Source: Mycobacterium asiaticum (GTDB lineage Bacteria > Actinomycetota > Actinomycetes > Mycobacteriales > Mycobacteriaceae). From it: DNA of 64,000 nucleotides. The notes under the pieces are model-generated. The model searched no databases. It was not told the DNA's origin and saw nothing but the letters and a program-made list of their open reading frames with translations. The position numbers and the translations under genes are program-made. Location: contig NZ_LZLS01000012.1 in the NCBI RefSeq assembly GCF_001673365.1, positions 1 to 64,000 of the forward strand. Reading direction: 5' to 3'. Shown piece after piece: positions 16,535 through 26,527 of the stretch (within the stretch, counting starts at the first letter, position 1; each line of letters opens with the position of its first letter).

Positions 16535-18496
16535 ATGACCCCGTCAGAATCGGAAGGCACGCAACAGACCGCGTCGTATCCGCCGCCGACGCAGTTCGCC
16601 GAGCAGGCCAATGTCCGCCCCGGCTGCTACGAACAGGCCGAGGAAGACCGCCTTGCGTTCTGGTCCGAGCAGGCCGACCGGTTGTCCTGGGCGACGCCGC
16701 ACAGCGAAGTGCTGGACTGGTCCGACGCGCCGTTTGCCAAGTGGTTCGTCGGCGGCAAGCTCAACGTCGCCTACAACTGCGTGGACCGCCACGTCGAGGC
16801 GGGCAACGGGGATCGGGTGGCAATCCACTGGGAGGGCGAACCCGACGATCATCGCCGCACCTTCACGTACTCCGAACTGCAACAACAGGTTTCGAAAGCG
16901 GCCAACGCCCTGCTGGAGCTCGGCCTGGAAGCGGGCGACCGGGTAGCCATCTACCTGCCACTCATTCCCGAAGCCGTGATCGCGATGCTGGCGTGCGCGC
17001 GGTTGGGCATCATGCACACCGTGGTGTTCGGCGGGTTCACTGCTCATGCCCTGCAGGCGCGCATCGCCGACGCGCAGGCCAAGGTGCTGATCACCGCCGA
17101 CGGACAGTTCCGGCGCGGCAAGCCGGCACCGCTCAAGGAGGCCGCCGACGAGGCGGTCTCGGTGCCGGACAGCCCGATCGAACACGTTGTGGTGGTGCGG
17201 CGCACCGGAATTGACGTGGCCTGGAACGACGACCGCGACATGTGGTGGCACGACGTGGTCGACTCCGCCGCCGCCGAGCACACCCCCGAGGCGTTCGACT
17301 CCGAGCAGCCGTTGTACCTGCTCTACACATCGGGCACCACCGGCACACCCAAAGGCATCGTGCACACCAGCGGCGGTTATCTGACCCAATGTGCGTACAC
17401 GATGCACGCCATCTTCGATCTCAAACCCGAACGCGACGTCTTTTGGTGCACCGCCGACATCGGTTGGGTGACCGGGCACACCTACGGGGTTTACGGTCCG
17501 CTGTCCGTCGGCGCCACCGAGGTGCTCTACGAGGGCACTCCGAACGCACCCAGCGAACACCGGCATTTCGAGATCATCGAAAGATACGGTGTCACAATCT
17601 ATTACACCGCACCGACGTTGATCCGCACGTTCATGAAGTGGGGCCGCGAAATTCCGGACGCCCACGATCTGTCCAGCATCCGGCTGCTGGGCTCGGTCGG
17701 AGAGATCATCAATCCCGAAGCGTGGCGCTGGTACCGCGATGTGATCGGCCGTGGCGAGGTACCGGTGGTCGACACCTGGTGGCAGACCGAGACCGGTGCG
17801 GCGATGATCTCGCCGATACCGGGCGTCAGCAACGCCAAGCCCGGTTCGGCGATGGCGGCGCTGCCCGGCATCTCGGCCAAGATCGTCGACGACCACGGCG
17901 ACCCGCTGCCCCCGGACGAGGAGGGTGAAACGCACGTCACCGGTTACCTGGTGCTCGACCAGCCGTGGCCGTCGATGCTGCGCGGCATCTGGGGTGACCC
18001 CGAGCGGTACCGCCGAACGTACTGGTCGAAGTACGCCGAGAAGGGTTACTACTTCGCCGGCGACGGCGCCCGCTTCGACCCCGACGGGGACATCTGGGTG
18101 CTGGGCCGCATCGACGACGTCATGAACGTGTCCGGGCACCGGATTTCCACCGCCGAGGTGGAGTCGGCGCTCGTCGGGCACTCCGGGGTGGCCGAGGCGG
18201 CCGTCGTCGGTGTCACCGATGACACCACCGGTCAGGCCATCTGCGCGTTCGTCGTGCTACGCAGCAAACACGACGCAACCGAGGGGACCGTCGACGAGTT
18301 GCGCGCACAAGTGGCTCACGAAATCTCACCGATCGCCAAGCCGCGCGAAATCCACGTGGTGCCCGAGCTGCCCAAGACCCGCAGCGGCAAGATCATGCGC
18401 AGGCTGCTGCGCGATGTCGCCGAGAATCGCGAACTCGGTGACACGTCGACACTGCTGGACCCCAACGTCTTTGACGCGATCCGCGAGTCGAAGTAG
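16535..18496 (+). CDS. acs: Acetyl-CoA synthetase
   Basis: A 653-aa AMP-forming acyl-CoA synthetase of full length. The P-loop LYTSGTTGTPKG is near residue 262, the core motif VDTWWQTETGAAM in the middle and the hinge/C-terminal domain ends with TRSGKIMRRLL. Lys619 in that motif is the residue controlled by reversible acetylation in this family. It activates acetate to acetyl-CoA for the TCA cycle and glyoxylate shunt. In mycobacteria the modifying acetyltransferase is cAMP-dependent, which fits crp being nearby, but no such enzyme is in the window. Confidence 0.97.
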   Translation: MTPSESEGTQQTASYPPPTQFAEQANVRPGCYEQAEEDRLAFWSEQADRLSWATPHSEVLDWSDAPFAKWFVGGKLNVAYNCVDRHVEAGNGDRVAIHWEGEPDDHRRTFTYSELQQQVSKAANALLELGLEAGDRVAIYLPLIPEAVIAMLACARLGIMHTVVFGGFTAHALQARIADAQAKVLITADGQFRRGKPAPLKEAADEAVSVPDSPIEHVVVVRRTGIDVAWNDDRDMWWHDVVDSAAAEHTPEAFDSEQPLYLLYTSGTTGTPKGIVHTSGGYLTQCAYTMHAIFDLKPERDVFWCTADIGWVTGHTYGVYGPLSVGATEVLYEGTPNAPSEHRHFEIIERYGVTIYYTAPTLIRTFMKWGREIPDAHDLSSIRLLGSVGEIINPEAWRWYRDVIGRGEVPVVDTWWQTETGAAMISPIPGVSNAKPGSAMAALPGISAKIVDDHGDPLPPDEEGETHVTGYLVLDQPWPSMLRGIWGDPERYRRTYWSKYAEKGYYFAGDGARFDPDGDIWVLGRIDDVMNVSGHRISTAEVESALVGHSGVAEAAVVGVTDDTTGQAICAFVVLRSKHDATEGTVDELRAQVAHEISPIAKPREIHVVPELPKTRSGKIMRRLLRDVAENRELGDTSTLLDPNVFDAIRESK

Positions 18497-18595
18497 GTCA
18501 GCTGCTGCGGCATTCGCTCGTCGAACGTCACGTCAGAGTGGCGCCCGGTGCCCGTCGTCGCGCTGGCGTGACGCTCGACGCAAACCGTCGCGAAC

Positions 18596-19297
18596 TCAGC
18601 CGATCGGAACGAAGCCCGACCCCGGCCGGTTCTTGGCGTTGATGTCGTCGAGGTCGGCGTTGATCGACATGACCACGGCCGGGGTGTGCAGCGGAATGTA
18701 CTTGGTGACGCAGGTGGGCAGGCTGTCGCTGAACGCGCCGTGAATCATGCCGACCAGTAAATTGTCGACGGTCACCGGCGCCCCGGAGTCGCCCGGGCCG
18801 CCGCATACCTGCATCAGGATGGTGCCGGGGTCCTGGCCCGGCCCCCAGGTGACGCCACATGAGTTGCCGGTGGTGCGGCCCTGTTTGCAAGCCACCTGAC
18901 CGAACGTCGGTTCGGGACCGATCCCGTTGATGGCGAAGCCGTTGAAGTTAGCCACCGGAGTCACCTTGGCCGGGTCGAACTTGATCACCGCGTAGTCGAG
19001 CCCGTCGTTGCCTGCGACCATGGTGCCCACCTGGATGTGGTTCGGACCGGCCTCGGCGGCGACCGGTGCACCCGGACCGCCGCAGTGCGCTGAGCTGAAA
19101 CCCACCAGATCACCGAACTTGTCATGCCCGATCGCTGTCAGCGTGCACAGGGTGCCGGTGTTGACGATGATGCCGGCACCGCCCCCCAACGGAATCTTGT
19201 CGTCTGCCGCCGCGGTGCTCGCAGGTAGAAACAGAAGGCCCAACAGCGCGGCCATGATGACCGCGGCGGGTTTCCGGCCGCTCGGCGCCTTCTGCAA
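18596..19297 (-). CDS. Secreted trypsin-like serine protease (Rv3668c family)
   Basis: A 233-aa protein with a signal peptide (AAVIMAALLGLLFLPASTAA). Chymotrypsin-fold residues are visible: His in GFSSAHCGGPG, Asp in GNDGLDYAVIKF and Ser in GGPGDSGAPVTV, with four or more cysteines (CTL, AHC, ACK, VCGG) able to form disulfides. Start TTG 19297 has GGGAG 9 nt upstream. It is expected in the cell wall or outside the cell; the substrate is unknown. It is transcribed convergently with acs, 99 nt apart. Confidence 0.9.
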   Translation of the reverse strand: MQKAPSGRKPAAVIMAALLGLLFLPASTAAADDKIPLGGGAGIIVNTGTLCTLTAIGHDKFGDLVGFSSAHCGGPGAPVAAEAGPNHIQVGTMVAGNDGLDYAVIKFDPAKVTPVANFNGFAINGIGPEPTFGQVACKQGRTTGNSCGVTWGPGQDPGTILMQVCGGPGDSGAPVTVDNLLVGMIHGAFSDSLPTCVTKYIPLHTPAVVMSINADLDDINAKNRPGSGFVPIG

Positions 19298-19508
19298 GGT
19301 GATGCTCCCGTCGGGTCGTCAAAAAGATTGGAAAGAGATTGGAGACAGTGCGTCAGTGTAGAGGATCGCGGTGCGGGGTCGGCCGCCGTTTCCAGCGCAC
19401 TTCGGCTGGCCTCGTCCGCCCTGGGGGCGCATGGCAACATAAACCGCGACGCGCGCACTATTTGGGTTCCAGCGGCGCTGAACCGGCGCGAAACGGAGAG
19501 GACCGTCT

Positions 19509-20036
19509 GTGAGCAAGCCCGATCGCAAGAGCGGTGTGCCCAGCACGCTGACCACGATTCCGCTGACTGATCCGCATGCCAGGGTCGGGGACCCGTCGGT
19601 CGGTGAGCTGATCAAAGACGTGACGACGCAGATGTCGACCCTGGTGCGCGCCGAGGTCGAACTGGCCCGCGCCGAAATCACCCGCGACGTCAAGAAGGGC
19701 TTGACCGGCAGCGTCTTTTTCATCTCGGCATTGGTGGTGCTGTTCTACTCCACTTTCTTCTTCTTCTTTTTCCTGGCCGAGCTGCTGGACAACTGGCTGT
19801 GGCGCTGGGCCGCCTTCTTGATCGTCTTCACGCTCATGGTCGTGGTCACCGCCGCGCTGGCGCTGTTCGGCTTCCTGAAGGTGCGCCGCATCCGCGGACC
19901 GCAGAAGACCATCGAATCGGTCAAAGAGGCCCGCACCGCGTTCACCCCGGGCCACGACAAGGCCGTCGCTGCCCCGGCGAAAGACATCGCGATCTCCGCC
20001 GACACCAAGACGCCCACCGACCCCTCGGGCTGGTAA
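19509..20036 (+). CDS. Phage-holin-3-6-like membrane protein (Rv3669 family)
   Basis: A 175-aa protein beginning at GTG 19509 with GGAGAGGA just upstream. After a polar N-terminus comes SVGELIKDVTTQMSTLVRAE, the hallmark of the DUF1469/putative actinobacterial holin-X family, then two membrane helices (VFFISALVVLFYSTFFFFFF and a second around residues 100-125) and a polar Thr/Lys-rich tail. The family name reflects predicted topology; no lysis role is implied. It is adjacent to and co-directional with ephE, whose ATG follows its stop immediately. Confidence 0.88.
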   Translation: MSKPDRKSGVPSTLTTIPLTDPHARVGDPSVGELIKDVTTQMSTLVRAEVELARAEITRDVKKGLTGSVFFISALVVLFYSTFFFFFFLAELLDNWLWRWAAFLIVFTLMVVVTAALALFGFLKVRRIRGPQKTIESVKEARTAFTPGHDKAVAAPAKDIAISADTKTPTDPSGW

Positions 20037-20996
20037 ATGCCGGCTCCGGGACCGTCGATGGTCCGCATCGACGGGCCTTGGCGTCATCTGGATGTGCACG
20101 CCAACGGCATCCGATTCCATGTCGCCGAGGCACATTCGGCCGACGAAGAGACGCCGGCCACCACGCTGCCGCTGGTCATCCTGCTGCACGGGTTCGGGTC
20201 GTTCTGGTGGTCATGGCGCCACCAGTTGCGCGGTCTGACCGGAGCCCGGGTGGTCGCGGTCGACCTGCGCGGCTACGGCGGCAGCGACAAACCACCGCGC
20301 GGCTACGACGGCTGGACGCTGGCCGGCGACACGGCCGGACTTATTCGCGCACTTGGACATTCGTCGGCGACGCTGATCGGCCACGCCGACGGCGGACTGG
20401 CCTGCTGGGCCACCGCGTTGCTGCATTCGCGGCTGGTGCGCGGCATCGCGGTGATCAGCTCTCCGCACCCGGCCGCATTGCGGCACTCAACACTCACCCG
20501 CCGCGATCAAAGCCGAGCGTTGTTGCCGACGTTGTTGCGGTACCAGGCGCCGATGCTGCCCGAGCGACTACTGACCCGACACGACGGCGCCGAGATCGAG
20601 CGGCTGGTCCGTAGCCGTAGCAGCGCCAAATGGGTTGCATCCGAAGACTTTTCACAATGCATCGGCTACCTGCGGCAGGCGATCCAGATCCCGGGGGCCG
20701 CGCACTGCGCCCTGGAGTATCAGCGGTGGGCGGTGCGCAGCCAGCTACGCAGCGAGGGTCACCGCTTCATCAAGTCGACCGAGGCTCAACTCGGCGTGCC
20801 GTTGTTGCACATTCGCGGCGACGCCGACCCCTACGTGCTGGCCGCGCCGGTGGAGCGCACGCAACGCTATGCCCCGCACGGCCGCTACGTATCCATAGCC
20901 GGCGCAGGGCATTTCAGTCACGAAGAGGCACCCGAGGAAATCAATCGGCACCTGTCGCGCTTCTTGCAGCAGGTGCACCGCCCGCGGGTCAGCTGA
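20037..20996 (+). CDS. ephE: Alpha/beta hydrolase, epoxide-hydrolase-like EphE
   Basis: A 319-aa alpha/beta-hydrolase. Oxyanion-hole motif LLHGFGSFWWSW, nucleophile elbow GHADGG with Asp as nucleophile (as in epoxide hydrolases and haloalkane dehalogenases), and His in AGHFSHEEAPEE near the C-terminus. ATG follows the Rv3669-like stop with no gap. The 3' end overlaps that of convergent marP by 8 nt. The substrate is not evident; epoxide hydrolysis is inferred from the Asp nucleophile and the name of the orthologue. Confidence 0.88.
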   Translation: MPAPGPSMVRIDGPWRHLDVHANGIRFHVAEAHSADEETPATTLPLVILLHGFGSFWWSWRHQLRGLTGARVVAVDLRGYGGSDKPPRGYDGWTLAGDTAGLIRALGHSSATLIGHADGGLACWATALLHSRLVRGIAVISSPHPAALRHSTLTRRDQSRALLPTLLRYQAPMLPERLLTRHDGAEIERLVRSRSSAKWVASEDFSQCIGYLRQAIQIPGAAHCALEYQRWAVRSQLRSEGHRFIKSTEAQLGVPLLHIRGDADPYVLAAPVERTQRYAPHGRYVSIAGAGHFSHEEAPEEINRHLSRFLQQVHRPRVS

Positions 20997-22182
20997 CGCA
21001 AGCCCCGGTGTTCACCTGTTGGGTGGCACCGATCTTGTTCAACTGACCGGCCACCTCCTCGGCGGTCAACACGAAGCCGGTGTCGGCGTCGTCGACGGCG
21101 GCGCCGAACACCACCCCGAGTACCCGGCCGTTGAGGTCGATCAGCGGCCCACCCGAATCACCTTGCTCCACATTGGCCCGGATGGTGTAGACGTCGCGGG
21201 TGACCTGCTGCGGGCTGCGGTAGATGTCGGGCCCGCTGAGCTTGATGGCTTCGCGGATCCGTGCGGGGGTAGCGGTGAAGTTGCCGCCGCCCGGGTAGCC
21301 GAGCACCACCACGTCGGTGCCGGTTTTGGCCGGGGTGTCGTCGAACACCAGCGGAGCCGACGGCAGCCCCGGGACGGCCAGAATCGCGATGTCGACCTGC
21401 GGGTCATAGGACACGACCGTGGCGTCGAAGTTCTTGCCGTTGGCCTGCAACGAGACGCTGCTGGATCCGGCGACCACGTGCGCGTTGGTCATCACCCGCT
21501 CGGGCGAGATTACGAATCCGGTGCCTTCCAATACCTTCTGGCAGCTTGGTGCCAAACTGCGGATTTTCACGACGCTGGACGCCGTCGCGGCCACCACCGG
21601 ATTGTTGGCCAGCGCCGGATCCGGCGAGGCGACCGGGATCACCGGGGTACGGCTGAACGGTTCGAGCACCGCGGGTAGCCCGGAGGTGTTCAGCAGTGCC
21701 GAAAGTCGTTTGGGCACGGATTGCAACCAGGTCGGGGCCACCTCGTTCACTTCGGCGAGCACCCGCGAACCCCGCACCGCAGCGGCCAGTTCCGGCTGGT
21801 CCTTGGACTGGGTCAACGGCGTCGCCAACAGCCAGGCAGCGGTCAACACCACCATTAGCTGCACGCCCACGCCGATGACGGAGTCGACGGTGCGGATCGG
21901 TCGGTTGCGGATCGCACCACGCACCGCCCGGCCCAGGACCACGCCAGCCACCTCACCGACCACCACCAGGGCCAAGATCAAGAACAGGGCGGCAAACAGT
22001 TTCGCGCGCGGCGCGGCGATTTGGCTGACGATGTGCGGCGCCAATAGCACCCCGGCGACCGCGCCGAGCAGCACGCCGGCGAACGACAGCAGTGAACCCA
22101 GGGCGCCAGAACGCCAACCGGAGATCGCCGCGATGAACGCGACCGCGAGTATGGCGATGTCCAGCCACTGGGAGGGCGTCAT
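20989..22182 (-). CDS. marP: Acid-resistance periplasmic serine protease MarP
   Basis: 397 aa, the same length as I recall for M. tuberculosis Rv3671c. Four membrane helices in the first ~135 residues form a CvpA-like domain, followed by a linker and a trypsin-like HtrA-type protease domain with His in TNAHVVAG, Asp in DPQVDIAIL and Ser in EQGDSGGPLI. Known role in M. tuberculosis: maintaining intrabacterial pH in acid and cleaving the cell-wall hydrolase RipA. Start ATG 22182 overlaps neither neighbour and sits 5 nt after the Nudix gene stop. Confidence 0.95.
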   Translation of the reverse strand: MTPSQWLDIAILAVAFIAAISGWRSGALGSLLSFAGVLLGAVAGVLLAPHIVSQIAAPRAKLFAALFLILALVVVGEVAGVVLGRAVRGAIRNRPIRTVDSVIGVGVQLMVVLTAAWLLATPLTQSKDQPELAAAVRGSRVLAEVNEVAPTWLQSVPKRLSALLNTSGLPAVLEPFSRTPVIPVASPDPALANNPVVAATASSVVKIRSLAPSCQKVLEGTGFVISPERVMTNAHVVAGSSSVSLQANGKNFDATVVSYDPQVDIAILAVPGLPSAPLVFDDTPAKTGTDVVVLGYPGGGNFTATPARIREAIKLSGPDIYRSPQQVTRDVYTIRANVEQGDSGGPLIDLNGRVLGVVFGAAVDDADTGFVLTAEEVAGQLNKIGATQQVNTGACVS

Positions 22183-22187
22183 CGAAT

Positions 22188-23012
22188 TCACCGCGGCCCA
22201 CCCCGCAGCCCGTCCGAGTCGCCGACCAGCTCCATCGCGTCGTCCAATTCGCGGATGTCGTCGGTGTTCCACGGCTGCGCCCAGCCCGCGACATCGAGAA
22301 CTGCAGAGATCACCTGGCCAGTGAAGCCCCACACCAGCATCTGGTTCAACAGAAACGCCGGTCCGGCCCAACGGCGCCCCAGCGGGCCCCGGTACACCAT
22401 CAGGCGGTTCGCCGGGTTGACGAAGGCCCGCACCGGGACCCGGGCCACGATCGCTGTTTCGGTGTCGTTGACAACGTCGACCGGGCCGGGATCCGGCGAG
22501 TAGGCCAACACGGGTACGACGTGGAAACGCGACGGCGCGATGAACGTCCGTTCCATGGTCGCCAGCGGATGCAGCCTGGTGACGTCGATCCCGGTCTCCT
22601 CGCGTGCCTCCCGCAAAGCCGTCGCGACCGGACCGTCGTCGCCAGGGTCGGCCGCACCGCCGGGGAAGGCGGCCTGTCCGGCGTGGTGGCGCAACGTCGA
22701 GGCCCGCACCGTCAGCAGCAGGTCGGCGTCGTCGGGCGGTCCACCGGCGGCCGGTGCGGATTGCGGACCCGAAAACAGCACCAAGACAGCGGCATCGCGC
22801 CCGCCGCCGGCGAGCGACGTCACCGACTTTGCCGCGGTCACCATCGCAAGAACGTCGGCAGGTAGCCGGCGCCGATACGCCTCCGGAATCTGGTCGACGT
22901 TGTCGATCAGCGGTTGCAACCACGTCGGCCCGGCGGCGGGGTTCAACTCGACCGTGCCCCGCTCATGGGTGGTCTCCGCCGCATTCACCGGTACCTCATG
23001 TGGTTCGTTCAC
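22188..23012 (-). CDS. CoA pyrophosphatase-type Nudix hydrolase (Rv3672c family)
   Basis: A 274-aa protein whose Nudix box is GGAADPGDDGPVATALREAR followed by EETGID, matching Gx5Ex7REUxEExGU with an insertion typical of the CoA-diphosphatase (NudL/YeaB) subgroup. The upstream LRHHAGQAAFPGG part fits the UPF0035/CoA motif. It probably hydrolyses CoA or its derivatives to phosphopantetheine and adenosine 3',5'-bisphosphate. It lies in the nth-trx-nudix-marP run on the minus strand, with gaps of 5-10 nt. Confidence 0.88.
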   Translation of the reverse strand: MNEPHEVPVNAAETTHERGTVELNPAAGPTWLQPLIDNVDQIPEAYRRRLPADVLAMVTAAKSVTSLAGGGRDAAVLVLFSGPQSAPAAGGPPDDADLLLTVRASTLRHHAGQAAFPGGAADPGDDGPVATALREAREETGIDVTRLHPLATMERTFIAPSRFHVVPVLAYSPDPGPVDVVNDTETAIVARVPVRAFVNPANRLMVYRGPLGRRWAGPAFLLNQMLVWGFTGQVISAVLDVAGWAQPWNTDDIRELDDAMELVGDSDGLRGGPR

Positions 23013-23018
23013 CCCGCC

Positions 23019-23666
23019 TCACTCCCCGACCGCGGCCGCGATCTCTTCGGCGCTGCCAAAGGCCCGCGGCAGGGTCTGCGCAACGCTACCGTCCGGCCGT
23101 AGCACCACCGTCGCGGGCATCACGTTTGCCACTCGCAGCGCCGCCGCCACCCGGCGGCGGCCATCCTGCAGCGTCGGCAGCCGAACGCCCAATTCGGCCA
23201 ATCGCAGCAGGGCGGCAGTTTCGTTCTCGTCCTGATGCACCGTCACCACCGTCACGTCGGATCCGACCCGACGTTGATACTCGGCCATCGCGGGCAGTTC
23301 GGCAGCGCAAGGCGCGCACCAGTACGCCCACAAGTTGATCACCACCCGTCGTCCGGCCAGCGCCTTCGCCACGTCTACGGCCGTACCGTCCGCCGCGCAT
23401 TCGACCACCACCCCGCGCAGCGCCGCTATGCCGTCTCCAGAGCCGCTTCGAGAGCTGTCACTTGGGCAGGGCGCCAGGTCGGCCCGCTGCCGGGGCCCGG
23501 CCAAGGCTTCCGGGGTGTCGAGGTCGCGGTGTTCGCGTTGCACGGGCGCCTGGGTGGTCGCCGACGGCGCTGGTTCTTCGCGAAGTTCCGCGACCAGCGC
23601 CACCACCAGCGCGGCCACCACCACCAGGACCGCAATGGTCCAGCGGGTGGTGCCAGAAAGCTTCAT
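23019..23666 (-). CDS. Membrane-anchored thioredoxin-like (TlpA-type) protein (Rv3673c family)
   Basis: A 215-aa protein with an N-terminal membrane helix (WTIAVLVVVAALVVALVAEL), a low-complexity linker, and a thioredoxin fold with active site WAYWCAPCAAELP (CxxC). ATG 23666 was chosen over upstream in-frame codons that lie in nth's 3' region and add no helix. It faces the periplasm and may act as a disulfide oxidoreductase or in cytochrome c/haem maturation. Exact partners are unknown. Confidence 0.88.
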   Translation of the reverse strand: MKLSGTTRWTIAVLVVVAALVVALVAELREEPAPSATTQAPVQREHRDLDTPEALAGPRQRADLAPCPSDSSRSGSGDGIAALRGVVVECAADGTAVDVAKALAGRRVVINLWAYWCAPCAAELPAMAEYQRRVGSDVTVVTVHQDENETAALLRLAELGVRLPTLQDGRRRVAAALRVANVMPATVVLRPDGSVAQTLPRAFGSAEEIAAAVGE

Positions 23667-23676
23667 GCCCGCGCGA

Positions 23677-24522
<846 letters not shown>

Positions 24523-24593
24523 CTACGACAGAGTACTGATTTCGTGATCTAGCTGAGACCCCGTCTTGATAGGAAGCCAGGTTTACTCTTTGG

Positions 24594-24872
24594 GTGCTGT
24601 GGTTGCTGGTGGCCTGCATTCCCTGGCTACTGATGCTGGCGACGCTCGGACTGGGGCGGCTGGAGAAGGTGCTTGCCCACGACCCCGCGCCCGCCGACGC
24701 TTTGCAACTCCCGGCAGCCACGCGGCCGGCGCTGACCGGACGGCATCACGCCGAGACGTCCTTCGCCGCCGACGTCTCCGGCCGCATCGAATCGGGTCTG
24801 CCCACCCGCATGCAAGGGCAATACCGGACGAACACGCAGTTTACGGTGATTCGACACGTTAATCGTGTGTAG
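24594..24872 (+). CDS. Small membrane protein (Rv3675 family)
   Basis: A 92-aa product starting at GTG 24594 ([20 protein letters not shown]): one N-terminal membrane helix, then a short polar domain ending VIRHVNRV. Position between nth and crp matches Rv3675, which I recall as longer (about 125 aa), so the C-terminal part may be shortened here. It reads towards crp and stops 109 nt before it. Function unknown. Confidence 0.65.
   Translation: MLWLLVACIPWLLMLATLGLGRLEKVLAHDPAPADALQLPAATRPALTGRHHAETSFAADVSGRIESGLPTRMQGQYRTNTQFTVIRHVNRV
24854..24868 (+). promoter_or_regulatory. 15-bp palindrome upstream of crp
   Basis: ACACG-TTAAT-CGTGT forms a perfect 5-bp inverted repeat with a 5-nt centre, 114 nt before the crp start and overlapping the 3' end of the small membrane gene. 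A half-site GTGA (24847-24850) precedes it. It resembles but does not match the CRP consensus (TGTGA-N6-TCACA), so autoregulation by Crp or binding of another dimeric regulator is only a possibility. Confidence 0.3.
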
Positions 24873-24981
24873 CGTTGAGCAGGTCGTACCGGTTGGCCTA
24901 CCTTTAGACTCGTGTCCGCCGTCACAGGTTGACCTGCCCGCATCTAATTCGTTGGAACATGAAGAGGTAAGAAGAGGCAAC

Positions 24982-25656
24982 GTGGACGAGATCCTGGCAA
25001 GGGCCGGAATCTTTCAAGGGGTTGAGCCCAGCGCAGTCGCAGCACTGACCAAGCAACTTCAACCCGTTGACTTCCCCCGCGGACATACCGTTTTCGCCGA
25101 AGGTGAGCCGGGCGACCGGCTTTACATCATCGTCGCGGGCAAGGTGAAGATCGGTCGCCGGTCACCGGACGGTCGCGAGAATCTGTTGACGATCATGGGT
25201 CCGTCGGACATGTTCGGCGAGTTGTCGATCTTCGACCCCGGCCCCCGCACGTCCAGCGCGACGACCATCACCGAGGTCAGGGCGGTTTCGATGGACCGCG
25301 ACGCGCTGCGGGCGTGGATCGCCGACCGGCCGGAGATCGCCGAACAGCTACTGCGGGTGCTGGCTCGCCGGTTGCGCCGCACCAACAACAACCTGGCCGA
25401 CCTGATCTTCACCGACGTCCCCGGGCGGGTGGCCAAGCAGCTGCTGCAGCTCGCTCAGCGGTTCGGCACTCAGGAGGGCGGCGCGATGCGCGTCACCCAC
25501 GACCTCACCCAGGAGGAGATCGCCCAGCTGGTGGGCGCCTCTCGGGAGACGGTGAACAAGGCACTGGCCGACTTCGCCCACCGCGGCTGGATCCGGCTGG
25601 AGGGCAAGAGTGTGCTGATCTCGGACTCCGAGCGCCTGGCCCGCCGCGCGAGGTAG
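24982..25656 (+). CDS. crp: cAMP receptor protein family regulator Crp (Rv3676)
   Basis: 224 aa, the length of M. tuberculosis CRP and near-identical by recall. GTG 24982 ([16 protein letters not shown]) has AAGAGG 6-11 nt upstream. It has an N-terminal cyclic-nucleotide-binding barrel ([34 protein letters not shown]), a dimerisation helix and a C-terminal winged helix with recognition helix in [20 protein letters not shown]. It is a global transcription regulator acting with or without cAMP in mycobacteria. Confidence 0.97.
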   Translation: MDEILARAGIFQGVEPSAVAALTKQLQPVDFPRGHTVFAEGEPGDRLYIIVAGKVKIGRRSPDGRENLLTIMGPSDMFGELSIFDPGPRTSSATTITEVRAVSMDRDALRAWIADRPEIAEQLLRVLARRLRRTNNNLADLIFTDVPGRVAKQLLQLAQRFGTQEGGAMRVTHDLTQEEIAQLVGASRETVNKALADFAHRGWIRLEGKSVLISDSERLARRAR

Positions 25657-25666
25657 GCGCCTGCCG

Positions 25667-26524
25667 ATGGCAGGTTCGATGCCGGCCGCGTTCATCGGAC
25701 ACGGCAGCCCGATGAACGCACTCGAGGCCAACCGCTACACCGCCGCGTGGCGGGCGTTCGGCCGTCAGGTGCCCCGTCCCCGCGCCATCTTGGCGATCAG
25801 TGCGCACTGGTACATCAACGCGACGGCGATCACCGTGATGCCGCAACCCCGCACCATCCACGATTTCTACGGGTTCCCGTCCGAGCTTTTCGACGTCCAA
25901 TACCCCGCCCCCGGCCTGCCCGAGCTGGCCGAGGAGGTCGCCGAGGTGGTCCATCCCACCTGGGTGGGCGCGGACGTGGACAGCTGGGGCATCGATCACG
26001 GCACCTGGTCAGTATTGGTGCACGCCTTTCCCGACGCATCGGTACCGGTGGTCCAGCTCTCGATCAACGCCGACAAGCCGCTCGACTACCACCTCGACTT
26101 GGGCGCGAAGCTGGCACCGCTGCGGGAGCGTGGCGTGCTGATTCTCGGCAGCGGGAACGTCGTGCACAATCTGCGCGCCATGCAGTGGGACCTGGGCGAG
26201 CATGGATACGACTGGGCCAGGCGGTTCGACGAGGACGCCAAAGCTCTGATCCTCTCCGACCCCGCCGACGTCGGGCGCCTCCGGGAGCACCCGGACTATC
26301 GGGCAGCGGTGCCGACACCGGACCACTTCATCCCGTGGTTGTACGTCGCGGGGCTGGCCAGCGTAGCCACCGACCAACTCGACGTGCTGGCGGACGGGTA
26401 CGTCTACGGGTCGTTGTCGATGACCGCGTACACGCTCGGGTTGACGCCGGGCGAGGACGTGGGCGCCGATTCAGAGGTGCCGCCGCAGGCGCCATCGTTT
26501 CCTGCCGACGCCTCCAACATCTGA
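25667..26524 (+). CDS. DODA/LigB-type extradiol ring-cleavage dioxygenase family protein
   Basis: A 285-aa protein of the class III extradiol dioxygenase family (YgiD/4,5-DOPA dioxygenase type). Likely metal-ligand histidines occur in FIGHGSPMNA, ISAHWYINA and PTPDHFIPWL, with the conserved active-site-like DHGTWSVLVHAFP. It starts 10 nt after the crp stop, so it could be read through from crp. It is the first gene of a block not present at this position in M. tuberculosis. Its convergent neighbour (GH65) ends 3 nt away. The substrate could be a catechol; YgiD-type enzymes are promiscuous. Confidence 0.88.
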   Translation: MAGSMPAAFIGHGSPMNALEANRYTAAWRAFGRQVPRPRAILAISAHWYINATAITVMPQPRTIHDFYGFPSELFDVQYPAPGLPELAEEVAEVVHPTWVGADVDSWGIDHGTWSVLVHAFPDASVPVVQLSINADKPLDYHLDLGAKLAPLRERGVLILGSGNVVHNLRAMQWDLGEHGYDWARRFDEDAKALILSDPADVGRLREHPDYRAAVPTPDHFIPWLYVAGLASVATDQLDVLADGYVYGSLSMTAYTLGLTPGEDVGADSEVPPQAPSFPADASNI

Positions 26525-26527
26525 ACT

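Noticed and set aside
16544..18181. 545-codon open frame antisense to acs
   Set aside because: High-GC shadow frame; the acs product is full length with all motifs.
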